From NCBI GenBank assembly GCA_017432565.1, contig JAFRIW010000033.1, positions 1-59,577 on the forward strand: DNA of 59,577 nucleotides, written 5' to 3'. Under the pieces are notes generated by a model. That model did not search any database and had not been told where the DNA came from. It saw only the letters and a list, made by a program, of their open reading frames with translations. Source of the DNA: Lachnospiraceae bacterium. GTDB lineage: Bacteria > Bacillota > Clostridia > Lachnospirales > Lachnospiraceae. Shown one piece after another: positions 33,360-40,811 of the stretch. Numbering within the stretch: the first letter of the stretch is position 1; each line of letters starts with the position of its first letter. The position numbers were made by a program, and so were the translations under genes.

Positions 33360-34766
33360 TTATGCCTTTTTCCAGCCCTCGGGCAGATACTCGATGGTAT
33401 TCTGAATCATGTCATGCACCAGGCTGCGGATTTCCTTCTCATCCGTGCACTTGGCTTTCACGTTCGGATCATTCATAAAAGCTTTGACAACTGCTTCTTC
33501 ATCGCAGTTCAGAGCCGCCTCCAGTGTGTATTCATGGTTCTCCACATGCGGCATGATCAGCTCACGGATGTCTTCCTTCAGTGCGCCTGCCTGAATCGGA
33601 TAGATGTGGTCGCGCTCAAAGACCGCATTGGTTTCGACAACTGCCTCTGCCGGCAGGTTCGGGATCTGCAGCGCTGTGTTGGGGATGTTGACATTGCTGA
33701 CGAATCTCGAAAGACCGCAAAGTGCCTTGATCAGCAGGATGCCTTCCTCACCGGTAGGCTCAAGATTGATTTCCTCCTCGCCTGCTGCCAGTCTTGCGCT
33801 GCGGGCCAGTCTCTTCTCCAGGTCTTCTTTTCTCCAGTCAACACTGGTCAGACCGAACTTCCACGATTTTGCGGTCTCCGGGTCCTTTAAGTATTCGTCG
33901 CCGGGCATAAACTCGGCGAGATGCCGGTCGCCTGCCGCTGCGATCCAGCCGTAGCGATTGAACAGGTCCATCTTGACGCGGTGTGCGCAGGTAAAGACGG
34001 AATTCATCCAATTCTCATTCTCCAGCTGGAAGCCTTCCTCGAAGTGATCGCGGATATAGCTCTCATAGACCGGGAACAGATCGACACCCTTATAGGAAGC
34101 GGCGGAGAACCAGGTGAAGTGGTTGATGCCGAGCACGTTGACAAGAATTTCATGCCAGTCTTCTACCTTGTCGCCGGTCTGCGCTTCGTAGATGCCCTTC
34201 AGAACCTTCTGGGTGCCGAACACTTCATGGCAGCAGCCAAAAGCTTTGATTTCCGGGAAAGTGTGATACAGGGTCTTGACACACAGGGACATCGGATTTG
34301 TGTAATTGATTACCCAGGCATTGGGTGCATATTTCTTCACGGCCTCGGCGATCTCCACAAACATGGGGATTGTCCGGAGTGCGCGGATGATTCCGCCCGG
34401 TCCCGCTGTATCGCCGACGGACTGCCAGATGTTCAGGCGCTCCGGCAGATGCACGTCGGAAGCCATTTCATCGAAGGTGCCGGGCAGGATGGAGATGACG
34501 ATGAAATCGACGCCGGTCAGGGCTGTCTCCAGACTCGGACTGACCTCGAACTTCCAGTCGCCTTTTGCCTCAGTCCGGCTCATCAGGTGATTGCCGATGG
34601 TCTCGTTGGCCTGTGCCGCTTTCTCATCAATATCGTAAAGACGGATGGTTCCGCTGATCTGCTCTTCCAGAGCCAGATCTGTCAGGAAGGTCCACGCCCA
34701 GCCGCGGGAACCGCCGCCGATATATGCGATGTTGATGTCTTTTACCTTATTATTCTCGTACTTCAT
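33360..34766 (-). CDS. lplD: GH4 alpha-galacturonidase, LplD-like
   Basis: A 468-residue NAD- and Mn-dependent GH4 glycosidase. The Rossmann start IAYIGGGSRGWAWTFLTDL, SVGDTAGPGGIIRALRTIP, VINYTNPMSLCVKTLY and FGCCHEVFGTQ match the LplD branch, which cleaves alpha-1,4-galacturonides, better than the alpha-glucosidase or alpha-galactosidase branches. The GCCHE cysteine and VLGINHFTW histidine are the usual metal ligands. ATG at 34766 follows GGAGGG; an in-frame codon 30 bases earlier is rejected. Divergent from an AraC-type regulator that probably controls it. Function in pectin oligosaccharide use is inferred from family. Confidence 0.9.
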   Translation of the reverse strand: MKYENNKVKDINIAYIGGGSRGWAWTFLTDLALEEQISGTIRLYDIDEKAAQANETIGNHLMSRTEAKGDWKFEVSPSLETALTGVDFIVISILPGTFDEMASDVHLPERLNIWQSVGDTAGPGGIIRALRTIPMFVEIAEAVKKYAPNAWVINYTNPMSLCVKTLYHTFPEIKAFGCCHEVFGTQKVLKGIYEAQTGDKVEDWHEILVNVLGINHFTWFSAASYKGVDLFPVYESYIRDHFEEGFQLENENWMNSVFTCAHRVKMDLFNRYGWIAAAGDRHLAEFMPGDEYLKDPETAKSWKFGLTSVDWRKEDLEKRLARSARLAAGEEEINLEPTGEEGILLIKALCGLSRFVSNVNIPNTALQIPNLPAEAVVETNAVFERDHIYPIQAGALKEDIRELIMPHVENHEYTLEAALNCDEEAVVKAFMNDPNVKAKCTDEKEIRSLVHDMIQNTIEYLPEGWKKA

Positions 34767-34939
34767 TTTTCCCTCCGGTTCATTGAACCAATACATTGTG
34801 ATAGATCAGTTTCTGCTGTGTGTCCTTACTTTTCTCTTTTACTTTACAGGAATCAGTGTACAATATCTTATACAGGAGCGCTCTGTTTTCCTGTTTTTTA
34901 TCGGATCGGCTACTCGTTGATATCAAAAAGAGGAATGAA

Positions 34940-35857
34940 ATGATCACTGTACAGAATGATAGTCCGGACACAGCCAGCGTCCGAACCCTGTATTCCGAAA
35001 CGATTCCGGGGCTCTTTGTCGAAGAAGTCCTGCGCAGGGTACACTTCTCGATGCAGGGCGGCCATTTCCACGAATCAATCGAACTGTATTTTCTGCTGGA
35101 CGGTGCGCGCTACTATTTTGTGGAGCAGGAGACCTTTCTGCTGCGTCCCCGCACAGCCATACTGATCCGTCCCGGCCTGATTCATCAGACCAGCATGCCC
35201 GGGGATGTCCCGGAGCATCACCGGCTTCTGCTCCAGTACGAAAAGGAACCCTATGACCGGGTTCTGCGGGATTTGGGGTATGAGGGTTTCGAGGCTTTCG
35301 CCGGCCAGTACGGCACGGCAGTCACCTTTGATGAGGCGGAATGGGATGAGATTCTCCGTCTTCTTTCACAGCTCAAGACTGTCATCGGCTCCCACTCCTC
35401 ACATAAGAATGCCACAGCGCATCTGCTTTCTCTCGCTCTGCTTGTGCACTTCGCACAAAGGGTCGATGAAGCCGGACGCAGTAACTGGAAGTCCGTGCCG
35501 GACAGCCCGCTGGCAGCGGAGAAAGACAGCATTTACAGCCGGGTCGACGCTATTGCACAATATCTGCAGCAGAACTCCTCCTCCCAGATCCGTCTGGACG
35601 AGCTGGCAGAGCGCTTTTATCTCAGTAAAGCCTATATGACCAGGATATTCCGGCGCGTCACCGGTTTTTCGATTATCGACTATCTTACCTTTGTCCGGGT
35701 CCGGCGGGCACAGGAACTGCTGACCCACTCCGACACGGACATCACGTCTATTTCCGATATGACCGGGTTCGGCAACGTGACCTATTTTGAGCGGGTCTTC
35801 AGACAGAAAACGGCTCTCACACCGCTTCAGTACCGGAGAAGGTACCGAAAGATGTGA
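34940..35857 (+). CDS. AraC-family regulator with cupin sensor domain
   Basis: A 305-residue regulator: an N-terminal cupin (about 30-120; HFSMQGGHFHESIELYFLLD and LIRPGLIHQTSMPG) binds an effector, and a C-terminal double helix-turn-helix (about 205-300; IRLDELAERFYLSKAYMTRI, SISDMTGFGNVTYFERVF) binds DNA. ATG at 34940 has AGAGGA upstream; earlier codons lack a site. It is transcribed away from lplD, so it most likely activates lplD in response to galacturonides. Its last codons overlap the terminator of the convergent reductase gene. Confidence 0.9.
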   Translation: MITVQNDSPDTASVRTLYSETIPGLFVEEVLRRVHFSMQGGHFHESIELYFLLDGARYYFVEQETFLLRPRTAILIRPGLIHQTSMPGDVPEHHRLLLQYEKEPYDRVLRDLGYEGFEAFAGQYGTAVTFDEAEWDEILRLLSQLKTVIGSHSSHKNATAHLLSLALLVHFAQRVDEAGRSNWKSVPDSPLAAEKDSIYSRVDAIAQYLQQNSSSQIRLDELAERFYLSKAYMTRIFRRVTGFSIIDYLTFVRVRRAQELLTHSDTDITSISDMTGFGNVTYFERVFRQKTALTPLQYRRRYRKM

Positions 35858-35863
35858 GAGCCG
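35811..35863 (-). terminator. Nested hairpin inside the 3' end of the cupin-AraC gene; terminator for the convergent reductase gene
   Basis: An 11-base perfect inverted repeat (CGGCTCTCACA at 35811-35821 and TGTGAGAGCCG at 35853-35863) encloses a smaller hairpin (GTACC / GGTAC at 35830-35845). On the minus strand the stem is followed by TTTTCTG, so it would end the aldo/keto reductase transcript. It overlaps the last 16 codons and stop of the convergent regulator. Confidence 0.65.
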
Positions 35864-35904
35864 CCGGTTTCACGCTGTAACTGGGCTCATTCTGTTCCGT
35901 TTAA

Positions 35905-37029
35905 TCAGGCCATGACCTCCGCGATCTCCTCGAGGTACTGAGTGATCGGGAGCTTCTGCGGGCAGGCACCTTCGCACTGCAGGCAGTGGATGCAGTCTGC
36001 CGCGCTGCCGACGCCGTTTACGACGCGGTTGTAATCGTTTCTTCCCTGTTCGATCTGATTGAACATCAGCTGCTTGTTGCGGGCTGCGAAGATTTCCGGA
36101 ATCGGAATCTGCATCGGGCAGCCCTCGGTGCAATAATGACAGGCTGTGCAGGCGATGGTCGGAATGCTGGCAAGCGCTTCCTGTGCCTTGCGGATTGTCT
36201 CCTGTTCCGCCTCGTTCATCGGTCTGAATTCCTTCATGTACGAGAGGTTGTCCTTCATCTGTGCCACGTTGGACATACCGGAAAGCACCGTGATGATGCC
36301 GTCGAGAGATGCGATATAGCGGATCGCCCAGGAAGCGTAGGAAGCGTCCGGATCCGCCTCTTTGAAGATCCGTGCAACGGATTCTACAGGATTAGCCAGC
36401 GCGCCGCCCTTGACCGGCTCCATGACCGTGATGGACTTGCCGTGGCTTCTCGCCATCTCATAGTTGGCTCTCGACTGCACATTCGGATTGTTCCAGTCCG
36501 CGTAGTTCAGCTGCAGCTGGACAAACTCCGCGTCCGGATGTTTCGTCAGGAGCTCGTTGAGTACCTCCGGGGAATCGTGGAAGGAAAAGCCGTAGTGCCG
36601 GATCAGCCCCTTCTCCTTCATCTCCTTCACGAAATCCCAGATCCCGTATTCTTCATACTTCTTCGCATTGTCGCGGTTCATCGCATGGAGCAGATAATAG
36701 TCAAAATATCCCGCCCCTGTGCGTTCGAGACTGGTCATCAGCTGCTGTCTGGCCGCCTCTGCGTTCTCCGCGACGCGTGCGTTGAGCTTTGTTGCCAACG
36801 TATAGCTCTCTCTGGGGTAGCGCTTTACGAGTGCCTCGCCCGCCGCGATCTCAGAGCCGCCGCCGTCATAAACAAATGCTGTGTCAAAATAGGTCCCGCC
36901 CGCCGCGATGAACAGGTCGACCATCTCCTTTACCTGCTCCACGTCAATCGAGACGCCGTCTGCGAGCTTCGGGAGACGCATCAGTCCGAAACCAAGTTTA
37001 AAAGTGTCCTTGCCGAAATAATCGCTCAT
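35905..37029 (-). CDS. Aldo/keto reductase with C-terminal 4Fe-4S domain
   Basis: A 374-residue fusion of an aldo/keto reductase barrel (about 1-280) and a ferredoxin-like domain. The barrel has LGFGLMRLP and the YDGGGSEIAAGEAL region near the active site. The C-terminal domain has two clusters, CTACHYCTEGCP and CIHCLQCEGACP, each able to hold a 4Fe-4S centre. Such fusions are common in anaerobes, where electrons may come from ferredoxin rather than NADPH. The substrate is unknown. The ATG follows AGGAGGG. Confidence 0.93.
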   Translation of the reverse strand: MSDYFGKDTFKLGFGLMRLPKLADGVSIDVEQVKEMVDLFIAAGGTYFDTAFVYDGGGSEIAAGEALVKRYPRESYTLATKLNARVAENAEAARQQLMTSLERTGAGYFDYYLLHAMNRDNAKKYEEYGIWDFVKEMKEKGLIRHYGFSFHDSPEVLNELLTKHPDAEFVQLQLNYADWNNPNVQSRANYEMARSHGKSITVMEPVKGGALANPVESVARIFKEADPDASYASWAIRYIASLDGIITVLSGMSNVAQMKDNLSYMKEFRPMNEAEQETIRKAQEALASIPTIACTACHYCTEGCPMQIPIPEIFAARNKQLMFNQIEQGRNDYNRVVNGVGSAADCIHCLQCEGACPQKLPITQYLEEIAEVMA

Positions 37030-37094
37030 AGTTCTACCCTCCTGCTTTTACGCTATTACATTATGCAAAAGCAGTCAAGATGTCGGTATTTCAT

Positions 37095-37601
37095 TTACTG
37101 CTGTACTTTCTGAACCCGGTCGCGGATAAACTGCGGCACCTCTTCCGGAGCAATGCCGATGCCGTAAGCCAGCTCCCGGTTGATCCGGCTGTCCGCCCGC
37201 ATCAGGAACTGCTCGTCACTCGAGCGCAGCTTTTTTCCGCGGTGAACCAGATCCTGCCTCTGCCTGTACAGCACAGCCACAACCCGGAATAAATCCTCCA
37301 GTTCTCCGTCCCGCAGCATACGTCCCAGCGTATCCTGCCGCTCCCGCTCATTGCTGATCCAGTTCATCTCGTATTCGGGAATCTTCCCGATCATCTGCTC
37401 GATTTCCTGCCGGTTCATCGGCTTTTTCAGGCTTTCCTCCGGCGCATCCGTCCGGACATAAACCGTGACGCCTCTTGCGTACAGCGGCTCCAGGATATAA
37501 TATTCTTCTTCACCATCTCCCATCAGATCCAGATTCTGCACCCCTTTAATCACACAGACTCCGTCCGATCCGTGCAGTACGTGGTCTCCTTCTTTCCACA
37601 T
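37095..37601 (-). CDS. CarD-family transcriptional regulator
   Basis: A 168-residue protein. The N-terminal RNA-polymerase-interacting domain (about 1-60; FKEGD-like start MWKEGDHVLHGSDGVCVIKG) is a Tudor-like fold that binds the RNAP beta subunit, as in CarD and Mfd. The helical C-terminal part binds upstream DNA in known CarD proteins and tunes open-complex stability at rRNA and stress promoters. It is a free-standing gene with its own AAGGA ribosome site. A CCCGGC / GCCGGG hairpin (37632-37652) lies in the upstream region. Confidence 0.92.
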   Translation of the reverse strand: MWKEGDHVLHGSDGVCVIKGVQNLDLMGDGEEEYYILEPLYARGVTVYVRTDAPEESLKKPMNRQEIEQMIGKIPEYEMNWISNERERQDTLGRMLRDGELEDLFRVVAVLYRQRQDLVHRGKKLRSSDEQFLMRADSRINRELAYGIGIAPEEVPQFIRDRVQKVQQ

Positions 37602-37666
37602 ATTTCTTTTCCTTCATCCCTTTCCAAAACGCCCGGCGTTCTCACTGCCGGGATCCGTGCATAAAA

Positions 37667-37704
37667 GAAAACAGTCCGCTGCGAATACGAAGCGAACTGT
37701 TTTC
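37667..37704 (-). terminator. Terminator between mrp and carD
   Basis: Stem GAAAACAGT / ACTGTTTTC, extended by CGCT / AGCG with one bulge, followed on the minus strand by TTTTCTTTTATGC. It would end the mrp transcript ahead of carD. Confidence 0.75.
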
Positions 37705-37832
37705 GTTGCTGTCATGATTACGAGCTTTCTGACATATTATTGTATCACAAAATCAGTCAAAAAGCCATCTAGTCAGACTATTTGGCACACTCCCTGGTGT
37801 GAACCTGTTTGAAACATTCTTTGGCGCAGGCC

Positions 37833-38666
37833 TTACAGCACGGCGTCGAGGCCGGAGAGATCCGCGCCTTCATAATACTCGACTGTGCCCTCATCGCAGG
37901 CTTTTGCCAGCGCTGAGTCGATCGGAAGCTTGGCGAGTACCGGCAGATTCTCTTTCGCTGCGATCTCGTCGATGCCGCTCTCGCCGAAGGGATAGATCTT
38001 CTCCCCGCAGTGCGGGCAGGGCATCCAGCTCATGTTTTCAATCAGGCCGAGGATCGGAATGTTCATCATTCTGGCCATGTTGACCGCCTTCTGCACGATC
38101 ATTTCAACCAGCTCCTGCGGCGTAGCGACAATGATGATGCCGTCCAGCGGGAAAGCCTGATAAAGTGTCAGCGGGATGTCGCCGGTTCCCGGCGGCATAT
38201 CGACGAACATATAGTCCACGTCGCCCCAGACGACGTCGGTCCAGAACTGACGCATGGCGCCCGTGATCACAGGACTTCTCCAGACCACCGGCTGTTCCTC
38301 TTTCTCCATTAGCAGGTTCATGGACATGACTTTAATGCCCGTCGCAGACTGTGCCGGATACAGATACTGCGAATCTGCGCGGATGTCCGCGGGACCCAGA
38401 CCGAACATTCTCGGAATACTCGGGCCGGTGATGTCCGCATCGAGAATCGCCGTGCGCAGACCCTTTTTCATCACATGCAGCGCGCAGAGCGCGGAGACGG
38501 AGGATTTGCCAACGCCGCCCTTACCGGAAATCACGGCGATCAGCTTCTTTACGTGCGTTCCCGGATTGTTTTCAATCTTCTCGTTTGCCGGCTGCGAAGG
38601 GTGTTTTGCCTTCGGCGGATCCATGTGCTTGTGTCCGAAATTGTCATCCTGTGGTGTCTGTGCCAT
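37833..38666 (-). CDS. mrp: Mrp/NBP35-family Fe-S cluster carrier ATPase
   Basis: A 277-residue P-loop ATPase that binds and transfers Fe-S clusters to target proteins. The deviant Walker A is VISGKGGVGKSS (about 44-55), Walker B-like VDMPPGTGDIPL, and the cluster-binding CPHC is in WMPCPHCGEKIYPFG. The N-terminal 35 residues are polar and His/Pro-rich (FGHKHMDPPKAKHPSQ), a short variable extension that may also hold metal. It lies between exonuclease III and carD, with a terminator behind it. Confidence 0.94.
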   Translation of the reverse strand: MAQTPQDDNFGHKHMDPPKAKHPSQPANEKIENNPGTHVKKLIAVISGKGGVGKSSVSALCALHVMKKGLRTAILDADITGPSIPRMFGLGPADIRADSQYLYPAQSATGIKVMSMNLLMEKEEQPVVWRSPVITGAMRQFWTDVVWGDVDYMFVDMPPGTGDIPLTLYQAFPLDGIIIVATPQELVEMIVQKAVNMARMMNIPILGLIENMSWMPCPHCGEKIYPFGESGIDEIAAKENLPVLAKLPIDSALAKACDEGTVEYYEGADLSGLDAVL

Positions 38667-38774
38667 TATGTTCTACCTGCCTTTCCTGTGTTACCTGTGT
38701 TTCATAATAAGAATGCATTTTACCAATGCATTCTGTTCTTCTTTCTGTCAGCCCGCTGTTTGCGTTCTGCCTGC

Positions 38775-39533
38775 CTACTCGATCATCAGACCGACGGGGC
38801 AGTGATCCGATCCCATCACGTCCGTGTAAATCAATGCGTCTTTCAGGCGCTCCTTCAGTGCCTCGGAGGTCACAAAATAGTCGATGCGCCATCCAGCGTT
38901 GTTTTCCCTCGCCCGGAAGCGGTAGGACCACCAGGAGTAAACCTGCTCTTTATCCGGATAGAAATAGCGGAAGGTATCGATCAGCCCGCTGGAGAGCACA
39001 ATCTCCATTTTCCCGCGCTCTTCATCGGTAAAGCCGGCGTGGCCCCGGTTGCTCTTCGGATTCTTTAAGTCAATTTCTTTGTGGGCTACATTCAGGTCGC
39101 CGCAGTAGATCACGGGTTTTGTCTTCTCCAGCTCCTTGATATAGGCGAGGAACGCGTCCTCCCAGGTCATCCGGTAAGCAAGGCGCGAGAGGTCTTCCTT
39201 CGCGTTGGGCACATAGACCGTCACCAGGTAGTAATCCGGATATTCTGCCGTGATCACCCGGCCTTCGTGGTCGTGCTCCTCAATGCCGAGGCCATAGGTG
39301 ACAGAAAGCGGCTCCTCCTTCGTAAAGATGGCCGTGCCCGAATAACCCTTCTTCTCGGCGCAGTTCCAGTACTCATGGTACTCCGGCAGATCCATGGTGA
39401 TCTGTCCCTGCTGCAGCTTGGTTTCCTGCAGGCAGATCACGTCCGGGTTCTCCGCATTCATAAACTCATAAAAACAGCCCTTCCCGACACAGGCCCGCAG
39501 CCCGTTCACGTTCCAGGAAATCAGTTTCTTCAT
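38775..39533 (-). CDS. xth: Exodeoxyribonuclease III
   Basis: A 252-residue AP endonuclease/3'-5' exonuclease of the ExoIII (ExoA) family, active in base-excision repair. Key blocks are [21 protein letters not shown] (metal Glu), [25 protein letters not shown] and the catalytic GSDHCPVGL near the C-terminus. Length is normal. The ATG follows AAGGAGCAATAAG. It is divergent from the NYN-LOTUS gene across a 198-base gap. Confidence 0.96.
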   Translation of the reverse strand: MKKLISWNVNGLRACVGKGCFYEFMNAENPDVICLQETKLQQGQITMDLPEYHEYWNCAEKKGYSGTAIFTKEEPLSVTYGLGIEEHDHEGRVITAEYPDYYLVTVYVPNAKEDLSRLAYRMTWEDAFLAYIKELEKTKPVIYCGDLNVAHKEIDLKNPKSNRGHAGFTDEERGKMEIVLSSGLIDTFRYFYPDKEQVYSWWSYRFRARENNAGWRIDYFVTSEALKERLKDALIYTDVMGSDHCPVGLMIE

Positions 39534-39731
39534 CTTATTGCTCCTTCAGGTTTTCCCTGCAGACGGCTTGAATTCTCCCGTGCAAACAACAGTAAAATCC
39601 TATATACTATACCACAGACAAGCCCACGGATCATCCATCATTCCTGCATCTTTCAGCATGCTGCCTTCCGGCACCGGCTCTGTTTCTGCGGGGGTTTGCC
39701 CGATGATCCACTTAAACTCGAAAGGATTTTT

Positions 39732-40811
39732 ATGGAAGATATTAATATCGCATTACTCATTGACGCGGACAACATCAGCGCCAAATATATTTCGCTGATT
39801 CTCAGTGAACTGTCAAAATACGGCAAAATCACGGTGCGCCGGATGTACGGCGACTGGTCGCAGGACCGGCTGCACAGCTGGATGAAGCAGTCCTCCCGCT
39901 ATTCCCTCACACCGGTGATGCAGCCCAACAACACGCCGGGCAAGAATGCATCCGACATCGGTCTGATCATCGACGCCATGGACATTCTCTACACCGGCGA
40001 GGTCCAGGGCTTCTGCATCGTCTCCAGCGACGGCGACTTCAACAAACTCGCGACCAGACTGCGGGAGGCCGGCAAGATCGTCATCGGCATGGGCGAGAAG
40101 AAGACGCCTCAGTCCTTCCGTGTCTCCTGTGAGCGCTTCATCTTCCTGGATGTCATCGACAACTCCAGCACGGAGGAAGAGGAAGAAGAGCCCGCTGCCG
40201 GAAACAAGAAAGCGGGAGCTTCCGCCCAGCAGAGCGCTGCAAAAAAGAGCAAGGACAATAAGGACAGCAAGGCCGCGAAAAAGAAAAAGGCGGACGCGCC
40301 TGCGCCCGCTTCGGAACCGGCCTTCTCCCAGGATCCCGATGAGGATTCCGATTCCGAGGATTTCACCAGTAAAGAGGATATTGAAAACGCGATCATCAAG
40401 ATGATCACCGACAACAGCGCGGAGGGCCGTGAGACCGGCCTCGGCGAGATCGGCTCCCGCCTGGTCACCATCTTCCCGGATTTTGATATCCGGAACTATC
40501 ACTACTCCAAGCTGTCGGAATATCTCAAGGACTTTGACTCTCTGCAGGTCGTCAACCGCGACAACTCCGTCTATGTCTCCTTAAAGACCACGGGCGACAG
40601 CGAGATCGAGAGACAGATTCAGCGGATCTTTGCCCGCCACCAGACCACAGAGATGGATATCAATGATCTCAAGGCCGAGCTCGAGGAAATGAATCCCAAC
40701 CTCGGCGCGAGCATCCGCAAGAGCGGCGTGACCCGCTTCTCCGTCTATCTCAACCGGGAAATTCACTCCGTCGAAGTCAACGGAAGTCGTGTGACGCTCC
40801 TGCACACCTGA
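39732..40811 (+). CDS. NYN-domain / LOTUS-domain putative RNA-binding nuclease
   Basis: A 359-residue protein. An N-terminal NYN (PIN-like) domain (about 1-145) has ALLIDADNISAKY, ASDIGLIIDAMD and FCIVSSDGDFNKLATRLRE, which supply the acidic metal-binding residues of this nuclease fold. A charged Lys/Glu/Ala linker (about 150-210) follows, then a LOTUS/OST-HTH winged helix (about 215-285) and a second possible winged helix to the end. RNA binding and RNase activity are inferred. ATG at 39732 follows GAAAGGA; the long upstream open frame lies antisense to exonuclease III and is ignored. Its 3' end overlaps the convergent kinase-like gene by 35 bases. Confidence 0.9.
   Translation: MEDINIALLIDADNISAKYISLILSELSKYGKITVRRMYGDWSQDRLHSWMKQSSRYSLTPVMQPNNTPGKNASDIGLIIDAMDILYTGEVQGFCIVSSDGDFNKLATRLREAGKIVIGMGEKKTPQSFRVSCERFIFLDVIDNSSTEEEEEEPAAGNKKAGASAQQSAAKKSKDNKDSKAAKKKKADAPAPASEPAFSQDPDEDSDSEDFTSKEDIENAIIKMITDNSAEGRETGLGEIGSRLVTIFPDFDIRNYHYSKLSEYLKDFDSLQVVNRDNSVYVSLKTTGDSEIERQIQRIFARHQTTEMDINDLKAELEEMNPNLGASIRKSGVTRFSVYLNREIHSVEVNGSRVTLLHT

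Noticed and set aside
37705..37832. A small RNA gene between mrp and carD
   Set aside because: Only short hairpins (such as CACAC / GTGTG at 37783-37800) are visible, without a promoter-terminator pair for an independent RNA.
39081..39731. A longer N-terminus for the NYN-LOTUS protein, from the upstream open frame
   Set aside because: That stretch is antisense to exonuclease III; the ATG at 39732 has a good ribosome site and starts the NYN domain exactly.
39732..40811. NYN nuclease as part of a toxin-antitoxin or phage-defence module
   Set aside because: No small partner gene, no defence genes nearby, and the LOTUS domain argues for RNA regulation.
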